Under the pieces are notes generated by a model that did no database searches, had not been told where the DNA came from, and saw only the letters and a program-made list of their open reading frames with translations. From positions 1 to 43,386 of IMG/VR virus record IMGVR_UViG_3300019758_000002: 43,386 bases of DNA. The stretch is one strand, 5' to 3'. The stretch is from a virus. Within the stretch, counting starts at the first letter, position 1; each line of letters begins with the position of its first letter. A program made the position numbers and the translations under genes. This document shows, piece after piece, positions 12,519-19,006 of this stretch.

Positions 12519-13275
12519 TTATCAAAGTCCTGCGATATGCGGTCAAAATATTGCAAAATTTAGACTGTCCGTTGCTCTTGCTTTTCTTGTCTAATCCTCC
12601 AAGTGAACGAAGCTGATCTTGCCAGAAAGAGTCTTTCATACCCCATTCAAGGGTAGACCTTACTGTTTCTCCGTCAAACCCTTGAACCCTGATAAGGTTG
12701 TCCAGAACTTTAGCCCCGGCCTTAATCGAAGCCTGATTTACCGTTACAAGTTTGCCCAGCGTTTCTTGCTGCTTGCTGAGAAACCATTCAGAGTAGGCAA
12801 AGTATTTCGCCCATTGTTCAGGAGGAACTTTTCTACACAATCCCTCTAACTTTCCCGAAGGCCCGAAAGGGTCATCGGTAGATATATTAAGATGACTCTC
12901 TTTATATATAGAAGGAGAGGCACTATCTTGCCACTCATGATCGGCACTATCTTGCCGCTCTTGATCGGCAATGAAAATTTCCATCCATTCATGATGCAAG
13001 AACAAGTAGTAGTTGGGCTTGCCCATTCCTTGACGGACAGCCTTTAAAAGCTTATGTTCTACAAGTTCGCTTAAGCAGTTTCTTACTTGCCTTTCCTTTA
13101 GACCAACCTTTTTGGCGAGAGTGGTTTGTTTCGGGAAGGCTTTTCCGTTTTTGCCAGAGAACTTTGCTAGTCTGGCGTAAACGATTTTAGCACTACTGGA
13201 CACTTCCGGCCTTTCTATTAGCCAGTCATGCAGCGGTGAGAACCTAAACATTTTGTATGGGTTAATTGCTTTCAT
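12508..13275 (-). CDS. Replication initiator, winged-helix (lambda O-like role)
   Basis: A 255-aa protein with an N-terminal winged HTH: SSSAKIVYARLAKFSGKNGK, FPKQTTLAKKVGL and RQVRNCLSELVEHKLLKAVR. A low-complexity middle contains an eight-residue repeat (ERQDSADH/EWQDSASP) encoded by the tandem repeats at 12919-12966, and a helical C-terminus follows that could contact the helicase. Position before the helicase-like genes matches lambda O and similar initiators. The ATG at 13275 follows AAGG. A TTG 9 bp earlier is the alternative. Confidence 0.78.
   Translation of the reverse strand: MKAINPYKMFRFSPLHDWLIERPEVSSSAKIVYARLAKFSGKNGKAFPKQTTLAKKVGLKERQVRNCLSELVEHKLLKAVRQGMGKPNYYLFLHHEWMEIFIADQERQDSADHEWQDSASPSIYKESHLNISTDDPFGPSGKLEGLCRKVPPEQWAKYFAYSEWFLSKQQETLGKLVTVNQASIKAGAKVLDNLIRVQGFDGETVRSTLEWGMKDSFWQDQLRSLGGLDKKSKSNGQSKFCNILTAYRRTLINAR
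12919..12966. repeat. Tandem iterons, putative replication origin
   Basis: Two 24-bp direct repeats (12919-12942 and 12943-12966) differ at two positions. Each contains the inverted motif GGCACTATCTTGCC (GGCA-N6-TGCC), and a third half-site GGCA starts at 12967. An AT-rich run (TTTATATATA, 12901-12910) lies next to them. Iterons inside the initiator gene beside AT-rich DNA are the design of the lambda origin. Confidence 0.7.
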
Positions 13276-13290
13276 TTTAGACAACCTTGA

Positions 13291-13728
13291 TTATAAACTT
13301 GATCCTTTTGAACAGTTACATTTTTTACACAAGACTTGAAAGTTTGACCTTTCATTCGACCCGCCTTTAGACAAGGGAACAATGTGGTCTATTTCTAAGA
13401 AGTGCTCACTACCACAAATTGCACATTTACCCCCAAGTTCAAGAATAAACTCTTCTCTTTTCTCTTTGTCTTTAAACATTGAGGCAAAAGCAATTCTTTT
13501 GCTTTTGTATAGGTGGGCTTCTTTTCTTCTAATCTTGCTGTTTTTTCCAGATGTAACCCTATTGTGAAGGGTTTGAATCATGATGAAAAGAAGTTCCGTT
13601 ACCTTGTCACATTCAAGCTCTTTGCCATTAAGATAGAAAAGGATGGCATCTAGCAGGTTGGCCTTTTGTTCTGTTGTCAAGTCATCGCAAAAAAAGATAG
13701 CGTCTTTGTGAATTTTAATGTGTTCCAA
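13291..13728 (-). CDS. DUF6291-like domain fused to an HNH nuclease domain
   Basis: A 145-aa protein. Residues 1-60 follow the DUF6291 pattern found in phage replication proteins (LTTEQKANLLDAILFYLNG, then a LLFIMIQTLHNRV helix). Residues 100-142 are an HNH domain with C102, C105, DH at 114-115, C134 and C137. It starts at TTG with GAGG upstream and directly follows the HTH gene. The normal C-terminus of the DUF6291 protein seems replaced by the nuclease. The HNH core shares VPLSKGG with the one inside terS. Confidence 0.75.
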   Translation of the reverse strand: MEHIKIHKDAIFFCDDLTTEQKANLLDAILFYLNGKELECDKVTELLFIMIQTLHNRVTSGKNSKIRRKEAHLYKSKRIAFASMFKDKEKREEFILELGGKCAICGSEHFLEIDHIVPLSKGGSNERSNFQVLCKKCNCSKGSSL

Positions 13729-13730
13729 GT

Positions 13731-13907
13731 TTACCTCACCATAAATTCCATAAGTTTTACAAGATGACCAGACGGCTTTTTATTTCCATTTCTGATCTTG
13801 CTGTACCATTCCTCAGACACGCCAAGCTCTTCCGCTACTTTGCGGTGTGTTCCAAACTTAACGAGCAGTTTAGCTGCCAACTTTTCTACTTTTTGGTTTG
13901 TCTTCAT
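13731..13907 (-). CDS. HTH regulator, leaderless
   Basis: A 58-aa protein with an HTH core: KLLVKFGTHRKVAEELGVSE, then WYSKIRNGNKKPSG. I use the ATG at 13907. It has no ribosome site but lies 7 nt after a -10 box, so the message is probably leaderless. The TTG at 13934 would lie inside the promoter. Likely an early-region regulator. Confidence 0.7.
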   Translation of the reverse strand: MKTNQKVEKLAAKLLVKFGTHRKVAEELGVSEEWYSKIRNGNKKPSGHLVKLMEFMVR

Positions 13908-13914
13908 GAATATT

Positions 13915-13943
13915 GTTCTATGCTTTTTGTTCAAGGTTGTAAA
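13915..13943 (-). promoter_or_regulatory. Promoter of the small HTH gene (leaderless)
   Basis: TTTACA (13938-13943), 17-bp spacer and TAGAAC (13915-13920), 7 nt before the ATG at 13907. It begins inside the T-rich tail of the terminator at 13941-13981. Confidence 0.6.
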
Positions 13944-13981
13944 GAAAAATTTACCCCCGAAAAAGTTTCCTTGATCGGGGG
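13941..13981 (-). terminator. Intrinsic terminator inside the early operon
   Basis: On the minus strand CCCCCGA pairs with TCGGGGG around a 14-base loop and is followed by TAAATTTTTCTTT. It separates the upstream unknown genes from the HTH/replication module. Confidence 0.8.
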
Positions 13982-14002
13982 CGGGGGTTAGGCATCTTTT
14001 GG

Positions 14003-14557
14003 CTAGTCTCTTTCTTCCTCGTATTCCTTTTCGCCTTTTTTATAGAATGTGTCCATGTCCTCTTTTGTCACCTCTCCCCATTTGGGGAAGGTCTGTTCTT
14101 TTGTGAAGGAGTTAAATCCAAAGCGGATTCTCAGTCCAAGGCTTACGGATCCATCTTCCTTGAAATCGGGCAGTGTTGGTAGTACAATGTATGCGTCATT
14201 GTCTTTATAACAAACCTCTTTCCATAAATCATAAAATTCAAACTGTTCGTCTGTCCATCTCCATCGTGGACGCTCCGAAACTCTTTCTCTGCTGTATATG
14301 TTTATTCCAACATTCTCCCACCAGCTAAAGGAATTGTCCTCAACGCTCTCAAGGAGGTATTTAGGCCATCCATCATTTGGATTAATTTCGCGAACCCACG
14401 ACAAGTACCATTTTGTAGGAGGAGCCGAATTCAAGGAAACTAAATCCCCTACTTTTACTCCGTCTTTGTTTGCAAAGTCGCTGGTCCAGTTTACGTGTCC
14501 GATTGTCGGAAACGAAAGTATTTCACTCAGTATCTGTACTCTGGCTCTTTCACCCAT
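14003..14557 (-). CDS. Hypothetical protein, 184 aa
   Basis: A soluble protein rich in Trp and Tyr, with an AGAGGATAG ribosome site. A beta-type N-terminal part (VGDLVSLNSAPPTKWYLSWV) is followed by an acidic tail (KKGEKEYEEERD). It looks like a conserved phage early protein, but I cannot name a family. It is the last gene before the terminator at 13941-13981. The 89 bp upstream of it hold only a 17-codon frame. Confidence 0.65.
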   Translation of the reverse strand: MGERARVQILSEILSFPTIGHVNWTSDFANKDGVKVGDLVSLNSAPPTKWYLSWVREINPNDGWPKYLLESVEDNSFSWWENVGINIYSRERVSERPRWRWTDEQFEFYDLWKEVCYKDNDAYIVLPTLPDFKEDGSVSLGLRIRFGFNSFTKEQTFPKWGEVTKEDMDTFYKKGEKEYEEERD

Positions 14558-14646
14558 TCTATCCTCTTACTTTTTAAGTTGTTCTGCCACCCATCGTGAG
14601 ACACCACTTCTACGTCCCATCCAAACCTGTAAAAAAGAAGCTCTCC

Positions 14647-15147
14647 TTATGCCATGCCAGAGCTGAGCGCACCAGACGGCACAGCACCGCCCTTGTACGC
14701 CGTTAAATCGTTAAGCCTCTCTGTGTAACAGTCTGTCCCTTTCGGGCAGTAATAGTGCCGTTTTAAAACTACAGCACCGCACCTGTGACAACGCGCTCCT
14801 GTTTCGACCCGTGGAGATTTAGACTTTTTAGGTTTATTTTTCCCGCGAGTTTTTATTTTTTTTAGCTCTTGATCAAATGTTGCTACTTCAAAAGCTGTTT
14901 TTTGACTCACTAAATATTGATCTGAGCCAAAAAATTTTAAGACCAAAAGACGCGAATGTATAGTGTGCCCTTTTCCAAACTCAAAGATTTGATAGGCCAA
15001 ATTTTTGAGTTTTTTAAATTCTTTCGGGCGCAAAATACACCTTTTGCCTTTGACGATTCCGAATTTATTAACCATGGAAATCCCTTGTCTTCCAAATATA
15101 GTCTTCCACGGTCCGGCCGAATATTTTTCGTATTCCTGTTTAGTCAT
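14647..15147 (-). CDS. Hypothetical protein with zinc ribbon, 166 aa
   Basis: The protein has an N-terminal basic domain (about 1-90), a lysine-rich linker (TRGKNKPKKSKSPR at about 100-113) and a C-terminal zinc ribbon with CHRCG and C-P-K-G-T-D-C. It may bind nucleic acid. GAGGTGG provides the ribosome site and the start overlaps the preceding gene by 8 bp. Confidence 0.65.
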   Translation of the reverse strand: MTKQEYEKYSAGPWKTIFGRQGISMVNKFGIVKGKRCILRPKEFKKLKNLAYQIFEFGKGHTIHSRLLVLKFFGSDQYLVSQKTAFEVATFDQELKKIKTRGKNKPKKSKSPRVETGARCHRCGAVVLKRHYYCPKGTDCYTERLNDLTAYKGGAVPSGALSSGMA

Positions 15148-15553
15148 TATCCACCTCGTGGCAGGGCTTGCCGTTGATCAGGTGCGGGGTTGGATTCACG
15201 GTCTTATATTTACAGCACACATATTCAGGTGTGCGTTCAAACGCTTTCTCAGCAACAGGACGAGACCATTTCTCATAGTATCTACACCCCTCGCACGAGT
15301 CACAAAGCTTTGCAGGGGCTACGTGTTCGTCAATGGCATCAATAGCCCTAACGGTTACACATATAACCTGAATCAATTCTTTGCGTGCCGCCAGAAAATC
15401 AGGCTTGTCAGCTTCAAGTTCGTTTTTAGCTTCGTAAACCTCCTGAAAAATGGGGTTCAGGCTTTGCAGCGGGTTGCGTTTATTAGGGTATTTCTTACGA
15501 GCGCGGTCTAGTTCAAGTTTGACAAACTCGAAAATTCTTTCGTCTGAGTTCAT
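15140..15553 (-). CDS. MazG-like protein with C-terminal Cys cluster
   Basis: A 137-aa protein starting at ATG 15553 (GGAG upstream). The N-terminal two thirds resemble phage MazG-like nucleotide pyrophosphohydrolase relatives: PIFQEVYEAKNELEAD (an E-x-x-E type helix) and LIQVICVTVRAIDAI. The C-terminal third has CDSCEGC and CC pairs for metal. MazG-like enzymes hydrolyse NTPs or (p)ppGpp. Activity here is uncertain because only part of the acidic motif is recognised. Confidence 0.6.
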   Translation of the reverse strand: MNSDERIFEFVKLELDRARKKYPNKRNPLQSLNPIFQEVYEAKNELEADKPDFLAARKELIQVICVTVRAIDAIDEHVAPAKLCDSCEGCRYYEKWSRPVAEKAFERTPEYVCCKYKTVNPTPHLINGKPCHEVDND

Positions 15554-15555
15554 TC

Positions 15556-15729
15556 CTACACTCCATACATGGTTAAAAAGTACCAGAACACGCCACAAGC
15601 CACCATAAGGCACGCTATTGTTGCAGCGCAATCACAAAGAAATGTTGCACGTTTAAGACGCTCTGAGGACTTGAGGAGTTCCTCGGAAATTTCCATTGAT
15701 TTTGTTGATTCGTTCAGAGGTTTAATCAT
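15556..15729 (-). CDS. Small single-pass membrane protein, 57 aa
   Basis: The frame begins MIKPLNESTKSMEISEELLK and has one membrane helix (CAATIACLMVACGVFWYFL). Its stop is 2 nt before the MazG-like ATG, and its start follows the previous stop by 5 nt, with a weak AGGAA ribosome site. Function unknown. Confidence 0.55.
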   Translation of the reverse strand: MIKPLNESTKSMEISEELLKSSERLKRATFLCDCAATIACLMVACGVFWYFLTMYGV

Positions 15730-15734
15730 ATCAT

Positions 15735-15953
15735 TTATTCCTGTTTCACGACTTTTAATTTTTTAATGTTTACGCAGCCACGGTAGCCGTATGTGTAGAC
15801 GTTCGCGTAAGTTGCCTCCCTGCCGTCTTCGAAAACACGAGGGTAAGGCTTCCCCCTGATCCGCACCGTCACCAGTTTCATGACCCCGCCTACTTTTGCC
15901 CACGTGTTGTAGTGGGTGAGGTTGTCGTATGATTTTGGGGTTACTAATTTCAT
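15735..15953 (-). CDS. Hypothetical protein, 72 aa
   Basis: A small basic, beta-rich protein that directly follows the HTH gene (stop at 15954, start at 15953). MKLVTP at the start is echoed by MKLVTV at residue 25, whose ATG (15881) has GGCGGGG upstream and is an alternative start. No family recognised. Confidence 0.6.
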   Translation of the reverse strand: MKLVTPKSYDNLTHYNTWAKVGGVMKLVTVRIRGKPYPRVFEDGREATYANVYTYGYRGCVNIKKLKVVKQE

Positions 15954-16142
15954 CTATTCCCCCAACAAAACACTTAACGGAACTCCCAGTTTAGCATTAT
16001 AAAGGTTGATAGTTTTTTTGTTCATTCCCCCACCGTTTAAGTGTTTGCGTACAGCCTCGGAAGATATTCCAAGGCGTTTGGCTACTGCTGGTGCGGTCAT
16101 TCCCTTGTCAGTAAAGTATTTATTTAGTTTTTCGTTCTTCAT
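15954..16142 (-). CDS. HTH regulator at the early switch, leaderless
   Basis: A 62-aa Cro/XRE-like protein: KYFTDKGMTAPAVAKRLGIS forms the first helices and SSEAVRKHLNGGG the recognition helix. It is the first minus-strand gene behind a divergent promoter region, the place of cro or cI in lambdoid switches. The ATG at 16142 is 6 nt from the -10 box and has no ribosome site, like lambda cI from PRM. It most likely controls both divergent promoters. Confidence 0.78.
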   Translation of the reverse strand: MKNEKLNKYFTDKGMTAPAVAKRLGISSEAVRKHLNGGGMNKKTINLYNAKLGVPLSVLLGE

Positions 16143-16148
16143 GGACAA

Positions 16149-16260
16149 AACCTACTCCTTGAACGTTATGCTGTCAACAACTTTTTTTTGCATAAAAACA
16201 ACTTTTGTTCTTGACATCAACTCAAGCTTTGTTATTGTAACCCATCAACAACGAAACGGA
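16149..16260. promoter_or_regulatory. Divergent early promoter/operator region
   Basis: Minus promoter: TTGACA (16172-16177), 17 bp, TAGGTT (16149-16154). Plus promoter: TTGACA (16211-16216), 16 bp, TATTGT (16233-16238). TCAACAAC occurs at both ends (16174-16181 and 16245-16252) and related ATCAAC and ACAACTTTT elements lie between, as candidate operators. GGAG before 16272 is the plus-strand ribosome site. Confidence 0.7.
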
Positions 16261-16271
16261 GTAAGTAAAAA

Positions 16272-16460
16272 ATGCCTTACGAATTTGACTACAGAAAATT
16301 AAAAGACCAAATGACGGGTGAGCCTATCAGCTATGAGGAAGTATCAGAAATAGCGAGGGACGAAGAAGACCGCCGCGAACAGTTGGCAGAAGACCGCAGG
16401 GATGCGGATTATTATCGCGATTCGCTAGCAGGAGGGAAAAACGGTGCAGACAATGGCTAG
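16272..16460 (+). CDS. Hypothetical charged protein, 62 aa
   Basis: First gene of the recombination operon, with a GGAG ribosome site. Very acidic and helical in its second half (EVSEIARDEEDRREQLAEDR). No family recognised. Confidence 0.65.
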   Translation: MPYEFDYRKLKDQMTGEPISYEEVSEIARDEEDRREQLAEDRRDADYYRDSLAGGKNGADNG

Positions 16461-16638
16461 AACTCATGATCATTGCGAAAGATACGCTGAAACCGCCTTC
16501 GGGCGCGGAGAGTGCTCAAAACAGGAACAAATGATCAAGGAACAAACAGGGGTCAGCGCAACCGTGACCGTTGCTTGTGACGGTGATGCAAGCGAGTGTC
16601 CGTTTTTTAAAAAATGGGAGAAAGAAGAAAATGAGTAA
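16444..16638 (+). CDS. Cys-rich small protein, 64 aa
   Basis: The GTG at 16444 is chosen because AGGAGGG lies 7 nt upstream; the ATG at 16453 is too far away. Four Cys and two His (HDHCERYAET, GECSKQ, ACDGDASECPFF) suggest a metal site. It overlaps the genes on both sides. Confidence 0.6.
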   Translation: MQTMARTHDHCERYAETAFGRGECSKQEQMIKEQTGVSATVTVACDGDASECPFFKKWEKEENE

Positions 16639-17347
16639 AGAGCTACAGAAGAGAGACAACACCCCGGCAAGCGTAAGCCCCTCCGAAATGATGCAGATTG
16701 CCATGCAGTCGGAAGGTGGGCTTGATAAGCTTGAGAAAATGATGGAAATGCAGGAACGCTACGAAGCCAACGAAGCTAAAAAAGCTTACGTCAAGGCCAT
16801 GGCTGCATTTAAGGCTGATCCTCCACGGATAAACAAGGACCAAAAAGTTGATTTCAAAACCTCAAAAGGGAGAACAACCTACGAACATGCGAGTCTTGCC
16901 AATGTTACCAGCAAAATAAACGCTGCGTTGTCTGAGCACGGACTCTCTGCTGGATGGAAAACAGAGCAGGGCAACGGAGGTATATCCGTAACGTGTACTA
17001 TTACTCACGAAAAAGGACACAGTGAAAGCACAACTCTGATAAGTGCACCAGACCAAAGCGGAGGCAAAAATTCTATTCAGGCTATCGGGTCAACGGTTAC
17101 GTATCTCCAGAGATATACAATTCTTGCCTTGACTGGGCTTGCGACTCACGAAAACGAAAATGACGGCGCGCCTGTAGAAACAGTCACCCCAGAGCAGATT
17201 TCCGAACTAAATGCAGCTATTGACGCTAAGGGTGTTAATCGTGACGCGCTGTTCAACTATCTAGGGATAGGGGAACTGAGTGAACTGTGGTCCTGCAATT
17301 TTGATCGTGCGCTTAATGCAATAGCTCAAGCCAAGGGGAGCAAGTAA
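16631..17347 (+). CDS. erf: ERF-family single-strand annealing protein
   Basis: A 238-aa recombinase that anneals complementary single strands, working with the exonuclease downstream. The ERF core is clear: EANEAKKAYVKAMAAFKADP, YEHASLANVTSKINAALSEHG, and IQAIGSTVTYLQRYTILALTG (quoted in part). The C-terminus holds a small helical domain. The ATG at 16631 starts just before this core. An earlier frame start lies in the preceding gene. Stop and next start overlap (TAATG). Confidence 0.92.
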   Translation: MSKELQKRDNTPASVSPSEMMQIAMQSEGGLDKLEKMMEMQERYEANEAKKAYVKAMAAFKADPPRINKDQKVDFKTSKGRTTYEHASLANVTSKINAALSEHGLSAGWKTEQGNGGISVTCTITHEKGHSESTTLISAPDQSGGKNSIQAIGSTVTYLQRYTILALTGLATHENENDGAPVETVTPEQISELNAAIDAKGVNRDALFNYLGIGELSELWSCNFDRALNAIAQAKGSK

Positions 17348-17952
17348 TGATCATAGTCAATGATATAGAACAGGGTTCTCCAGAATGGTTTGCAGCACGC
17401 GCCGGAGTACCCTCGGCAAGCTGCTTTGACAAGATAGTGACAAGCAAAGGGGTGCGCTCCAAATCTCGCAAAGATTATTTGTACACTCTCGCTGGTGAGC
17501 GCATCCTTGGGACCAAAGCGGAAACTTTCCAAAGTGCCGCCATGGAGCGGGGAATTGAAATGGAAGAGGAGGCTCGTCTATTTTATGAGCTAACCAGCGG
17601 AGTTGAAGTGCAGCAAGTCGGCCTTGTCTACCGCAACGACAAAAAACTGTTTTCTTGCTCACCCGATGGGCTTATGGGAAACAAGGGAATTGAAATAAAA
17701 TGCCCTTCGCTTCATACACATGTCGGCTATTTGCTTGCCGATAAACTGCCCACAAAATACGTGCAGCAGGTCCAAGGTTCCATGCTGGTTACTGGTTTCG
17801 ACTCTTGGGTGTTCATGTCCTACTATCCCGGCATGCCCACACTGATCATTGAAGTGGAAAGGGACGCAGATTTTTGCGGAAAGCTTGCGGTTGAGCTTGG
17901 TTCTTTTTGTATTGATCTGGAAGAAATAACCAAAAAATTAAAGGCGATGTAA
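17347..17952 (+). CDS. YqaJ-type (lambda Exo-like) exonuclease
   Basis: A 201-aa nuclease that resects double-stranded ends to give ERF its substrate. GSPEWFAARAG opens the domain at 10-20, RGIEMEEEAR is at 68-77, and the catalytic D107 of SPDG with E116 and K118 of IEIKCP form the PD-(D/E)xK centre. QQVQGSMLVTG at about 139-149 is the conserved Q helix. It is translationally coupled to erf. Confidence 0.94.
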   Translation: MIIVNDIEQGSPEWFAARAGVPSASCFDKIVTSKGVRSKSRKDYLYTLAGERILGTKAETFQSAAMERGIEMEEEARLFYELTSGVEVQQVGLVYRNDKKLFSCSPDGLMGNKGIEIKCPSLHTHVGYLLADKLPTKYVQQVQGSMLVTGFDSWVFMSYYPGMPTLIIEVERDADFCGKLAVELGSFCIDLEEITKKLKAM

Positions 17953-18164
17953 TGAACGACAAGCAGCGAAAAGTCATATTTCCCATGCTTAAAGAGTGTG
18001 GTTGCCCAAACGATGGAGAACGCCGTATCGCGTGGGTAAATGGACTGCTGTTTGCGTTCGGAAAAGACAAACAAATAGCCAGCCTAAACGACCTTGACGA
18101 AACACAGGCAAAATGGCTGGCAATACTTTTAAACAAGAGGTTGAATTATGGCGAGCATGAATAA
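17952..18164 (+). CDS. Hypothetical protein, 70 aa
   Basis: Lies between the exonuclease and ssb and overlaps both. Soluble and helical (MNDKQRKVIFPMLKECGCPN at the start; DETQAKWLAILLNKRLNYG at the end). The position suggests a recombination accessory role. No family recognised. Confidence 0.65.
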   Translation: MNDKQRKVIFPMLKECGCPNDGERRIAWVNGLLFAFGKDKQIASLNDLDETQAKWLAILLNKRLNYGEHE

Positions 18165-18696
18165 GGCTATACTGATTGGCAGAGTGGGACAAGACCCTGA
18201 TCTTAAATACACAACAAATGGTCAAGCTGTCTGCAATATATCTGTTGCTACAGACGAAGGATACAAAGACCGCAATTCCGGTCAGAAAGTAGAGAAAACT
18301 GAATGGCACAAGGTCCAATGCTGGAGACAGACGGCAGAGTTTGTCGCTAAATACATATCTAAGGGCCGCCTAGTTTTGATTGAAGGAAAGATTCAGACCC
18401 GCAAATGGCAGGACCAGAACGGAAATGACCGTTACGCTACTGAAATTTTAGCGCACAACGTTCAAGCCTTGGACCGTGATCCTAATCAGCAAGGTAATCG
18501 ACAGCAGCAGCAGAGCAATCAAGGCGGTCAACAGCAAGGCGGTTATCAGCAGCAAGGTCAAGGACAACAGCAACAGTACAATCAGCAGCAGGGATACCAG
18601 TCGCAGGGACAGCAGCAGAGTGGATTCCTTGACGATGAAGACCTCGGACCTGCATTTCCTTCCGAAGCAAGTGGAATGGACAAAGCCCCGTTTTAA
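18148..18696 (+). CDS. ssb: Single-stranded DNA-binding protein with Gln-rich linker
   Basis: A 182-aa SSB. The OB fold spans 1-110 (NKAILIGRVGQDPDLKYT, TEWHKVQCWRQTAEFV, GRLVLIEGKIQTRKWQD). A linker of about 50 residues is nearly all Gln, Gly, Asn and Tyr. The acidic tail ends MDKAPF instead of the usual DDDIPF, so contacts with host SSB partners may be weakened or altered. AGAGG lies 7 nt before the ATG at 18148. Confidence 0.96.
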   Translation: MASMNKAILIGRVGQDPDLKYTTNGQAVCNISVATDEGYKDRNSGQKVEKTEWHKVQCWRQTAEFVAKYISKGRLVLIEGKIQTRKWQDQNGNDRYATEILAHNVQALDRDPNQQGNRQQQQSNQGGQQQGGYQQQGQGQQQQYNQQQGYQSQGQQQSGFLDDEDLGPAFPSEASGMDKAPF

Positions 18697-18744
18697 TAAT
18701 CAACCCCCGGCTTTCGGGTCGGGGAAATTTGGGAGACAAGGAAA

Positions 18745-18888
18745 ATGACACCCGTAGAAAAAACAAAAGGAATCGCAATTTGTTCTCTCATTCTCGGCGT
18801 AATTGACGATGCATCGCCGTGCAAAATGTTTCCAGATCATGAGGACTGTGAGTTGTATTTTAAGTTTGACAAAGTGGTTAAAATTTAA
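18745..18888 (+). CDS. Hypothetical protein, 47 aa
   Basis: The frame starts at ATG 18745 behind AAGGAAA, reads MTPVEKTKGIAICSLILGVI and contains three Cys. It lies between ssb and the ATPase gene. A GC hairpin (CCCCGGC/GTCGGGG, about 18704-18723) without a T tract lies between it and ssb. Confidence 0.5.
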   Translation: MTPVEKTKGIAICSLILGVIDDASPCKMFPDHEDCELYFKFDKVVKI

Positions 18889-18906
18889 TAAGGTTAATTT
18901 GCTTTT

Positions 18907-18975
18907 GGTGGAACGAAGGCACACATATTTGTTGTTAACAGCCCCTTTCTGTACTGATTCGTCAGTAGTTCCACC
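18907..18975 (+). promoter_or_regulatory. Structured leader before the Rad50-like gene
   Basis: GGTGGAAC (18907-18914) pairs perfectly with GTTCCACC (18968-18975). Inside, TACTGA-TTCG-TCAGTA (18952-18967) is a perfect hairpin with a UUCG loop that abuts the outer 3' arm, so the two helices can stack. TGTTAACA (18933-18940) is a further palindrome. The ribosome site AGGAAGGA follows at about 18996. A role in mRNA stability or translation control is inferred. Confidence 0.5.
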
Positions 18976-19006
18976 GGAGAGGGGTTTATCATTTTAGGAA
19001 GGAAAA

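Noticed and set aside
14558-14646. 17-codon frame MGRRSGVSRWVAEQLKK
   Set aside because: It looks protein-like but has no adequate ribosome site at the ATG and is too short to support.
13731-16272. Lysogeny module with integrase and attachment site
   Set aside because: Small HTH proteins and a divergent switch are present, but no integrase, excisionase or tRNA-like attachment core is visible anywhere.
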